From assembly GCA_025357835.1 (NCBI GenBank), contig JANYLM010000037.1:1-48316 (forward strand): DNA of 48,316 nucleotides, read 5' to 3'. Positions 42,177-48,316 of the stretch are shown piece by piece; the stretch's first letter is position 1; every line of letters begins with the position of its first letter. Below the pieces are notes generated by a model that ran no database searches, was not told where the DNA came from, and saw only the letters and a program-made list of their open reading frames with translations. Origin of the DNA: Gammaproteobacteria bacterium. GTDB lineage: Bacteria; Pseudomonadota; Gammaproteobacteria; Steroidobacterales; Steroidobacteraceae. A program made the translations under genes and the position numbers.

Positions 42177-42660
42177 ATGAGCCTTTCAGCCGTGACGCCG
42201 GCCGACTTCTCCGTCGCCCAAGAGAACTCCATGGATCCCCTGGACCGCAAATTACTGGGCCTGCTGCGCGTCGGCGCACACACCAGCACCGCGACCCTGG
42301 CCAAGACGCTGGGCGTGTCGCGCGGCACGGTCGCCAATCGAATCGCCCGTCTCGAGAAGTCCGGCACCATCGTCGGTTTCACAGTGGCGCTGCGCACCGG
42401 CGCGCGTATCGCCGATGTCAAGGCCTGGGTCAGCGTTGCCATCGAGGGTGATAGAACTCGCGAAATCGCGCGGCTCCTGCTCGGCGACCCGGCTCTCACC
42501 GCACTACACGACACCAACGGGCGGTGGGACCTAATCGCCGAGGTATCCGCATCTTCGATGCGCCGATCTATCCGAGGTGCTCGAACGCATGCGCAAGATC
42601 AAGGGCATCGCAACCACTGAAACCAGCATCCATTTGCGCACTTTCCGGCTCGCCGCCTAG
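42177..42660 (+). pseudogene. Lrp/AsnC-family regulator, frameshifted near its end
   Basis: The first ~127 residues read as a normal Lrp/AsnC regulator: MDPLDRKLLGLLRVGAHTST, LAKTLGVSRGTVANRIARLE (helix-turn-helix), VGFTVALRTG and HDTNGRWDLIAEVSA. Then the frame breaks: after ASSM the 0 frame turns into Arg/His-rich sequence ending at 42620, whereas the +1 frame continues perfectly as DLSEVLERMRKIKGIATTET, then SIHLRTFRLAA and a stop at 42660. Removing one C in CGCC (42561-42564) restores a 160-residue protein. This is either a real inactivating frameshift or a sequencing error. The start is ATG 42177 (AGGGA upstream) or 42231. Confidence 0.85.
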
Positions 42661-42682
42661 ACGCCCGCAGGCCATCGATAAC

Positions 42683-43273
42683 CTAGTGCGTCGATGCGGG
42701 CGAAAGTTTGCCGCCGCGTAGACTGCCGTCGACAAAGAAATCGCCCTTGCACAGCCATACCCCATCGACCTTGGCCCACAGAAACAGGATCACGAAGGTG
42801 AATGGCGGCTTCTTGGGGTCGGTCGGATAGACGTGGAAGTCCGCCCAATCCCAGCCGGCATCGCCGTTGACAAAGGTGTAAACCGAATCCACTTTGACGC
42901 GGTTGCTCTTCACCACCTCTTGGTACAGCGGCCGTATCTGGTCGCGGCCCATGTAAATGCCCTCGCCCTCACCCACTGAAATGACATCGGGCGTATAGAA
43001 TTGGGTGACGATGGTTTCGGCGTCGTGAGCGGCGAACGCCCGCTCCTTCATATCATATCGCGCACGAATCGCTCGACGGAAGGCGGCAAGCTGGGGACTA
43101 TCCTTTGCGGCGGCCGCCTGTGCAGCGGCAGCGCTCGTAGGCACGGCAGCGGCCTTCAGGGGCAAGACAGCGGTCTTGCCCGGCGGCGCAGCCGGCACCG
43201 GCGCCTCCGCCATTGCCACGCTCGCGACCAGTAGTGCATGCAGCACGCCTGCTATCACAATCGACCGTTTCAT
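42683..43273 (-). CDS. Secreted SnoaL-like (NTF2-fold) protein
   Basis: A 196-residue protein with a signal peptide (MKRSIVIAGVLHALLVASVA, cleavage near AMA-EA), an Ala/Pro-rich spacer and an NTF2-fold domain: RRAIRARYDMKERAFAAHDA, TIVTQFYTPDVISVGEGEGI, YMGRDQIRPLYQEVV and WDWADFHVYP. SnoaL-like domains serve as isomerases, cyclases or binding scaffolds for small molecules; no activity can be chosen. Its ATG overlaps the stop of the flavoprotein gene (TGATG), so the two are translationally coupled and probably act together in the periplasm. Confidence 0.88.
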   Translation of the reverse strand: MKRSIVIAGVLHALLVASVAMAEAPVPAAPPGKTAVLPLKAAAVPTSAAAAQAAAAKDSPQLAAFRRAIRARYDMKERAFAAHDAETIVTQFYTPDVISVGEGEGIYMGRDQIRPLYQEVVKSNRVKVDSVYTFVNGDAGWDWADFHVYPTDPKKPPFTFVILFLWAKVDGVWLCKGDFFVDGSLRGGKLSPASTH

Positions 43274-45264
43274 CAGCTAACCTCCAATGCTTGCATTGCG
43301 GCGCGCTCGCCCTCTTCGGCCGCGGTCTCCCACATCTGCGCGCCCGACAATTCCGAATGACCGAAGCTTAAGCGATGAAAACGCCGGCGAATCACTTCCT
43401 TCGGCGCCGGCTTGCCGTCCTTGCCGAAAAAGAACCCGGGCGGATCGACTACGTAGGCATGTCCCCAGCGATTGGTGATGATCCCGGCAATGTCGCGATC
43501 GGCGTCGAAACCGTAATCACCAAACATCTTGGTGAATTGCCCACGAACCGCCATCTCGATCTGCGCATAGGACATTCCAAAGAGCTGCATCCGGGCGGCC
43601 GTGCACTGTTGGGGAAACGGCACGCCGGGCAGGGGGAAGGGGTTGTACATGGTCAGAACCACGGGCTTGGACGGATCCAACGGCTGCGTGACCTGCCCCG
43701 GAATCTCCAGGTTGCGGCGCAAGCTGACCCACCACCCGAAACCATCGAACCAGCGGGCAGATGCAATACCGAGTTTCTCAAGAAATTTCCAATGGCGAAG
43801 GGCGATGTTGACCGTCAGCATCGGCGCGTGCTGAAAGCCGTTCATCGCTTCGCGGTACTCGGGCGAAATGTCACGGCAAATGCGCCGGTTGGCGTGCTGC
43901 TGCCCGCAGAGGATGGCCGCCTTCGCGCGCACCTTGCACAACCGTCCGTCGCGCAAATAGGTCACGACGACGTGCTTGGCGGTTTCGGGCGGCCCGTCGT
44001 GCATCACTTGCACCACGGTCGAGGACAGCCGCATGCGCACCGGCTCATGAGCGCGATCGAGTTGATCCCATTGCACCGGGCTGTTGAGTATGTCCGTCAT
44101 CCGGTATTCGCCCAGCAACGCGGCTGGGAGTATCTTCTTGAGAAAGTGGCGCGCCGTTCCCGCATGGCCGCCGGGGAAACTTGCCAGATAAATCTCATCC
44201 GTGGGATCTACGCCGCCGGTTTGATAGCGGTAGTACCCGTTCACTCCCGGTTGAATGAAATTGTAGGCGGAATACGCCGAGATGACGTCGGCGCCGAGTC
44301 CGCAGCCCATGGCCGCGGTCACTGGATTGAGGTACTTGAGCACGTCCGGCAGCACCGACGGTTCGATTCCGACGACATTGGTCAGAAACTGGGCGTAGGT
44401 CATGCTGTCCAGCCAAGGCTCCCAGTCGGCGCGCCGCGGCGGGGTACGATAAAGCTCCATGTCAACGAGCGCTTTTTTGGCGGCATCCGAAATCGGTGCG
44501 TGCCTGAAGCCGTCGCGCCATGGGTTCTTCACCCAGCCGTGATTATCGTAATAAAAGCCGGTGTCGGAACGCTCCCATGCGACATGCATGGGACTCCACG
44601 CATCCTCGGGAATCAAAATATCCTTGTTCAGCCCCGACGGCTTTTGGTAGACGAACTCGTCGGGAAATCCAAGATCCGTGGCGAAGCGCGTCCACATGCC
44701 CGCATCCTTGGCCTTGCTGAACGGCACCACGATTCCGGTCGCACCCTGGGGCGCGGTCAAATGATACCCATCGACGTCGAACTCGTTTTGCTTGGCCTCT
44801 CCGCCGAAAATCGGATGTTGATCGAGCATGAGCACCTGAGCGCTCGGACGCTCCTTGCGGTAGGCCCAACAGGCCGACAGTCCCGCCATCCCGCAGCCCA
44901 CGATGACGACGTCGGGAATTTCGCCGGTGTCGAGGGCCGATCGCAGCGCGCGATCCCATTGCTGATTGCGAATGCCGGCGTGCGCCGCATTGACCACTTC
45001 GTGTGTGTTGCCGTTGGATCGTGCGTAGTCGCCGATTCCGCCCGGACCGGTCCAATCGGGGCCCAGCCCCGTCATGGGCATGGGACTGGTCTGCGCGGCG
45101 GCCGTCTTGATCGCCGCGGGAGACGCCAGGTTCAACAGCGCCGCGCCCGCGCCGATGAGTGAACCGCCGACGAAATCCCTGCGGGTGATGGAAGAACCGT
45201 CCCGCAGAGTTTCTATGGCGTCGGCATCGATGCCGGTTGCATTGTTGGGGTCGAGTTCCATCAT
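43273..45264 (-). CDS. Tat-exported FAD oxidoreductase, spermidine dehydrogenase-like
   Basis: A 663-residue flavoprotein. The Tat motif SSITRRDF (R28-R29) and hydrophobic stretch GGSLIGAGAALLNLASPAA direct folded export. The FAD site is VVIVGCGMAGLSA (G123-G128) with the Glu/Asp loop LMLDQHPIFGGEAKQNEFDV; the C-terminal FAD contact lies near VIRRRFHRLSFGHSELSG. This plan (ITRRDF, then FGG-x-A-K-x-NEF) matches SpdH spermidine dehydrogenase and its relatives, which oxidise amines in the periplasm. Related proteins act on other substrates, so polyamine is a suggestion only. It begins at ATG 45264 (MMELDPNNA) and diverges from a TetR regulator. Confidence 0.9.
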   Translation of the reverse strand: MMELDPNNATGIDADAIETLRDGSSITRRDFVGGSLIGAGAALLNLASPAAIKTAAAQTSPMPMTGLGPDWTGPGGIGDYARSNGNTHEVVNAAHAGIRNQQWDRALRSALDTGEIPDVVIVGCGMAGLSACWAYRKERPSAQVLMLDQHPIFGGEAKQNEFDVDGYHLTAPQGATGIVVPFSKAKDAGMWTRFATDLGFPDEFVYQKPSGLNKDILIPEDAWSPMHVAWERSDTGFYYDNHGWVKNPWRDGFRHAPISDAAKKALVDMELYRTPPRRADWEPWLDSMTYAQFLTNVVGIEPSVLPDVLKYLNPVTAAMGCGLGADVISAYSAYNFIQPGVNGYYRYQTGGVDPTDEIYLASFPGGHAGTARHFLKKILPAALLGEYRMTDILNSPVQWDQLDRAHEPVRMRLSSTVVQVMHDGPPETAKHVVVTYLRDGRLCKVRAKAAILCGQQHANRRICRDISPEYREAMNGFQHAPMLTVNIALRHWKFLEKLGIASARWFDGFGWWVSLRRNLEIPGQVTQPLDPSKPVVLTMYNPFPLPGVPFPQQCTAARMQLFGMSYAQIEMAVRGQFTKMFGDYGFDADRDIAGIITNRWGHAYVVDPPGFFFGKDGKPAPKEVIRRRFHRLSFGHSELSGAQMWETAAEEGERAAMQALEVS

Positions 45265-45277
45265 GCGTCTCTCTATA

Positions 45278-45346
45278 TTTGGTCAAGTGACCTATTTCAC
45301 GACGATACGTTACAATCGGTCCCGGCCGCAGTCAAGTTTGGCCAAG
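45278..45346. promoter_or_regulatory. Operator region of the TetR-flavoprotein divergon
   Basis: TTTGGTCAAG (45278-45287) recurs as TTTGGCCAAG (45337-45346), the second copy lying just before the tetR start and touching its ribosome site. The first overlaps a perfect 5-bp-arm palindrome GGTCAAGTGACC (45281-45292). GTGACC (45287-45292) and TACAAT (45311-45316) could be the tetR -35/-10 boxes, 18 bases apart. This is the expected layout for autorepression, but the boxes are weak. Confidence 0.45.
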
Positions 45347-45356
45347 AGGACTGGAT

Positions 45357-45983
45357 ATGCCCGCCAGGAAGCGGCCCGCTCGGGGCACAAGCCGCACAGG
45401 CAAACAAACGGCTCAGCGCGTGATCGATGCGGCGCGCGAATTATTGACGGATGAGGGCTGCGGCGAGTTTTCGATGCGCCATATCGCGGCACGCGCTGCG
45501 ATGCGATTGTCGAACGTGCAGTATTACTTTCCCACCCGCAACGATCTGGTTCGCGGTCTGTTCCGTGACGCCGATACCCGCTATCGCGGCGCCTACGTCC
45601 AGGTGCTGGCGAATGCAGAGAACGATCGTGTCGCGCGCTTCGAAGCGGTGATGGATTTCAATTTGCACGACATCGCTCAAACGCCGACGCGGTGCTTTTT
45701 CCTGCAGTTTTGGGCGCTGCTCAACTGCTTGGACGCCCGCTCCGACGGTCTGCTGAGCGACCTCTACGGCATCGACATCCAGCAACTCAGCGAACGCATT
45801 GCGGAACTCGTGCCACGAGCCGGCGCCGCCGAGGTCAGACGCCGAGCAACTTTGCTCGCCGCCCTCATCGAAGGGTTGATGGTGGTGCGGGGCGCGCACA
45901 GCCCGAAAGCGGCCGAAATGCGCCGCCTGACCGCCGCCGCGAAGCGCACGGCTCTGCAGATTGCGCTGGGCAGACCCGGTTAA
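45357..45983 (+). CDS. TetR-family transcriptional regulator
   Basis: A 208-residue TetR repressor. The N-terminal helix-turn-helix is VIDAARELLTDEGCGEFSMR, then HIAARAAMRLSNVQYYFPTR, which carries the recognition helix and the YYFPTR end typical of the family; the rest is the helical ligand-binding and dimer domain. The Lys/Arg-rich head (MPARKRPARGTSRTG) adds nonspecific DNA contacts. AGAGGA precedes ATG 45357. It diverges from the Tat flavoprotein and likely represses it and itself; a polyamine or the flavoprotein's substrate could be the inducer (inference). Confidence 0.92.
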   Translation: MPARKRPARGTSRTGKQTAQRVIDAARELLTDEGCGEFSMRHIAARAAMRLSNVQYYFPTRNDLVRGLFRDADTRYRGAYVQVLANAENDRVARFEAVMDFNLHDIAQTPTRCFFLQFWALLNCLDARSDGLLSDLYGIDIQQLSERIAELVPRAGAAEVRRRATLLAALIEGLMVVRGAHSPKAAEMRRLTAAAKRTALQIALGRPG

Positions 45984-47398
45984 CCCGCGAGGGCCTTGAT
46001 CAGCACATCCCAGTAGGCCAATGCCTTGTAGAACTCGTTCACTCGGATTCGCTCATTTAGACCGTGCGAGAACTCCTCGCTGTTCATGACAAACACCCCG
46101 CCCACGCCATAGGTGGGTATCCCAGCGTTGCGGTATACGGCGCCATCAGTTGCGTACGCTGCTTGGGTCGGCACGACCGGCACGCCCGGAGATGATGCCT
46201 GTACGGCTTTTGCCACCGCACTCATGACGTCGGCACGCATCGGCGAGGCATTCGACACCAGCGCGTCGTAGCCTTGTTTCACTTCTACCTTAGGGCCCAC
46301 CAGCCCTTGCAACGTATTCTGCACGTCTGCCGGGCTGGTGCCCGGAAAAATTCGGCAATTGACGGTGGCGGTAGCCGACTGCGGCAGTGCGTTTTCAGCG
46401 TGGCCGCCCACAAGCATGGTCGCCACACAGGTGGTACGGATGCGGCCGATGAAGGCCGAAGTCTTCGCGATTTCCGCCGCCGCAGTCGCGTTGCCTGGGT
46501 CCGCCGCGAAACGCGACATCGCATCGCCCAGCGGGCCTTTGTTCACGACACTCGCGGCCTTGAAATCTCCGACCGTCCATTCATTCCACATGACCGGAAA
46601 TTCGTAACCCTGCACCGCCTTGAGGGCATCGGCTAGCTCGTAAATCGCGTTGTCGGGACGCGGCTGGGAACTGTGGCCGCCGGGGTTGTGCGTGGTCAGT
46701 AAAAATTGCGCCGAGCTCTTCTCAGCACCCTGTACATAGAAAATAAGCGGCTTGGCCATTCCCTCGCTGAGCACACCGCCGCCGCCATCCCCGTTCAGAG
46801 CGAACTCCGCGTCGACGAGGTCCCGATGCGTGGTCACCAGATCTCTTGCCGTTGCCTGCGCGGTTTCCTCGTCGCCGCTGAACGCAATGATCAGATCGCG
46901 CGTCGGCACGAAACCCTCGGCCTTGAGCCGCAGGAAGGTCGTGGTCAGAAGCGCCACTTCCTGTTTGACATCCGATGTGCCGCGGCCGTAGAAAAACCCA
47001 TCTTCCTCGGTGAGATGGTAAGGGTCTCGCTGCCAATCGCTGCGCTTCGCGGTGACCACGTCCATATGAGCGATGAATGCGATCGGTCGTCCGCCGCTGC
47101 CATTGCCCCTATAGCGCACGACCAAGGATGCGGTCTCGCCCAGCGGTAAAATATGAATGTCGGCGGCGGGAAAGCCCCCCGCCTTGAAGCGTTCCGCGAG
47201 ATACTTGGCCACGACGGGGACTTTCCCCGTGCCGATCGAGCTTTCAATGCCGATGACCTGGGCGAATATCTCTCGCGCCTGGGCACGCACGGCATCCGGG
47301 GCGGCGGCGGTAGCGTTGGCGCTTGAGTTCTCGTATGCGGCCAGGCTCATGCCGACCGCCGCAGCGCTGAAGCAAAGGCTCATGTATCGTTGTCTCAT
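45980..47398 (-). CDS. Exported M20-family metallopeptidase
   Basis: A 472-residue di-zinc peptidase of the M20 (ArgE/DapE/CPG2) family. Metal and catalytic residues are in IAFIAHMDVV (His, catalytic Asp), GRGTSDVKQE (bridging Asp), FSGDEETAQA (Glu pair) and, at the C-terminus, EEFSHGLNERI (His). The dimerisation segment includes LLTTHNPGGHSSQPRPDNA. The N-terminus has a signal-like stretch (LCFSAAAVGMSLAAYENS). ATG 47398 is preferred; GTG 47410 is an alternative with a better ribosome-site distance. The frame opening at 47458 is rejected. It probably degrades dipeptides or acylated amino acids in the periplasm. Its stop overlaps the tetR end by four bases. Confidence 0.9.
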   Translation of the reverse strand: MRQRYMSLCFSAAAVGMSLAAYENSSANATAAAPDAVRAQAREIFAQVIGIESSIGTGKVPVVAKYLAERFKAGGFPAADIHILPLGETASLVVRYRGNGSGGRPIAFIAHMDVVTAKRSDWQRDPYHLTEEDGFFYGRGTSDVKQEVALLTTTFLRLKAEGFVPTRDLIIAFSGDEETAQATARDLVTTHRDLVDAEFALNGDGGGGVLSEGMAKPLIFYVQGAEKSSAQFLLTTHNPGGHSSQPRPDNAIYELADALKAVQGYEFPVMWNEWTVGDFKAASVVNKGPLGDAMSRFAADPGNATAAAEIAKTSAFIGRIRTTCVATMLVGGHAENALPQSATATVNCRIFPGTSPADVQNTLQGLVGPKVEVKQGYDALVSNASPMRADVMSAVAKAVQASSPGVPVVPTQAAYATDGAVYRNAGIPTYGVGGVFVMNSEEFSHGLNERIRVNEFYKALAYWDVLIKALAG

Positions 47399-47458
47399 TA
47401 TTTTCAACACTCCCCGGTAGCGATTTTCCGACCAGACCTGCGAGAATAACCGAACCAT

Positions 47459-48316
47459 ATGAAACCTAGGGCTCGAATTCCGATTTGGACGATTGCCGCC
47501 CCGCTGCTTGCGGGGGCTGTGTTGCTGGCGGCGGGGTTCGGATTCGGTGGAATTATCTTAGGTTTCATCGCGGTGGGTCTCGCCGGCAGTGTGTTCGCCG
47601 CCGTACACCATGCAGAGGTGGTCGCTCATCGCGTGGGGGAACCCTACGGGACCTTGGTACTGGCGCTGGCCGTCACCCTAATCGAGGTCGCACTCATAGT
47701 GTCCTTGATGGCCGCCGGTGGGGAGGAAGCTGCGGGCTTGGCGCGGGATACGGTGTTCGCGGCCGTGATGATCATACTGAACGGCATCATCGGTCTATGC
47801 CTGCTGGTCGGCGGGGTCATGCACCGCGAGCAGAGCTTCGGCCTCGACGGGGTCAGCGCGGCACTGGTGGCCTTGGGGACCATCGCCATCATGACCATGG
47901 TCTTTCCCAACTACACCGTCACCATTCCCGGACCCTATTATTCCTCCAGCCAGCTCGCGCTCATCGGCGTCGTGACGCTGGTGATCTACGGCGCATTCGT
48001 TTTTACGCAAACCATCGGCCACCGGCAGTACTTTCTGCAAGACGAGGCCCTCGAGGCATCGACGCAGCACACGGCACGGCCAAACAATGCGATGACCGCC
48101 ATAAGCTCCTTACTCTTGCTGTTGTGCCTGATAGCGGTGGTGCTGCTGGCGAAGAAGCTGGCTCCCAGCCTGGAGGCGGCGGTGTCGCGATTAGGAGCCC
48201 CGAATGCATTGGTCGGAGTCATCATCGCCGCCATTGTGTTGCTGCCCGAGGCGCTGGCGGCGCTGCGGGCGGCGCGCGCGAATCGCTTGCAAACCAGCCT
48301 CAATCTTGCGCTGGGA
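47459..48316 (+). CDS. chaA: Ca2+/H+ antiporter ChaA, cut by the window edge
   Basis: An open frame from ATG 47459 runs off the right edge without a stop (286 codons visible; E. coli ChaA has 366 residues). It encodes a CaCA-superfamily antiporter with several hydrophobic helices. The first alpha-repeat is diagnostic: VGEPYGTLVLALAVTLIEVA with its acidic Glu, followed by ARDTVFAAVMIILNGIIGLC. The start of the second repeat, with LLPEALAALRAARANRLQTS, is reached before the edge. It exports calcium (or sodium/potassium) in exchange for protons. It is divergent from the M20 peptidase gene with 60 bases between the starts; no clear ribosome site is seen. Confidence 0.9.
   Translation, partial: MKPRARIPIWTIAAPLLAGAVLLAAGFGFGGIILGFIAVGLAGSVFAAVHHAEVVAHRVGEPYGTLVLALAVTLIEVALIVSLMAAGGEEAAGLARDTVFAAVMIILNGIIGLCLLVGGVMHREQSFGLDGVSAALVALGTIAIMTMVFPNYTVTIPGPYYSSSQLALIGVVTLVIYGAFVFTQTIGHRQYFLQDEALEASTQHTARPNNAMTAISSLLLLLCLIAVVLLAKKLAPSLEAAVSRLGAPNALVGVIIAAIVLLPEALAALRAARANRLQTSLNLALG

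Noticed and set aside
43375..45162. 595-codon plus-strand frame antisense to the Tat flavoprotein
   Set aside because: Shadow frame; the minus strand holds Tat signal, FAD motif and family match.
1..48316. CRISPR arrays, tRNA/rRNA genes, insertion sequences, biosynthetic megasynthases
   Set aside because: No spaced direct repeats, cloverleaf-like segments, transposase motifs or PKS/NRPS domains were seen.

Overview
This is a GC-rich, gene-dense chromosomal segment of a Proteobacterium. It is most likely a gammaproteobacterium with an environmental, aromatic-degrading lifestyle: Fsr, SelO, ChaA, an OmpW-type porin, a DUF4105 protein and a homoprotocatechuate (hpa) cluster are all encoded together. 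I cannot fix the genus; a Steroidobacterales/Nevskiales-type lineage is only a guess. I see no tRNA, rRNA, CRISPR array, insertion sequence or phage gene.

Left part (1-11.1 kb). The window opens with a 5'-truncated amino-acid permease that seems to abut a fragment of an ECF sigma factor gene read the other way, so the first ~140 bases look like a rearrangement or assembly junction. Two unrecognised proteins follow: a secreted EF-hand protein, closed by a clear intrinsic terminator, and a 181-aa protein. Then come an AraC regulator divergent from the fosmidomycin exporter fsr, an RNA m5U methyltransferase, a lone Rieske oxygenase, a secreted cupin with an MFS pump, and an uncharacterised alpha/alpha-toroid-like protein.

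11.3-15.8 kb. A rubrerythrin, an HdrB/GlpC-like Fe-S protein and a DUF3501 protein form an apparent operon, followed 15 bp later by a membrane-anchored non-RD Ser/Thr kinase with a Calx-beta-like C-terminus. There is a hairpin over the rubrerythrin Shine-Dalgarno and a strong GC hairpin between the first two genes.

16-29.4 kb. This holds an MHS transporter, a GFA protein, a 52-codon remnant of a PaaI-type thioesterase, a tightly packed run (aldehyde dehydrogenase, 62-aa membrane protein, NCS1 permease, Cys/Met-metabolism PLP enzyme, DUF4105), an orphan modA, a beta-keto acid cleavage enzyme, selO, a DUF861 cupin, an EamA exporter and an orphan XdhC.

29.5-32.9 kb. A lipoprotein alpha/beta-hydrolase is paired with an OmpW porin, followed by an HDOD signalling protein.

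32.9-39.6 kb. An eight-gene leftward operon encodes a complete lower homoprotocatechuate meta-cleavage route: hpaG1-hpaG2-hpaE-ligA-like-ligB-like-hpaF-hpaH-hpaI. It diverges from hpaR. The usual one-subunit ring-cleavage enzyme HpaD is absent; a two-subunit LigAB-type dioxygenase sits in its place. A near-consensus promoter with a palindrome just after its -10 box drives the operon.

39.7-48.3 kb. This holds a cytosolic histidine kinase and a single-domain response regulator, a cupin divergent from a frameshifted Lrp/AsnC regulator, a Tat-exported spermidine-dehydrogenase-like flavoprotein coupled to a secreted SnoaL-like protein and divergent from a TetR regulator, a secreted M20 peptidase, and a chaA gene cut by the right edge.
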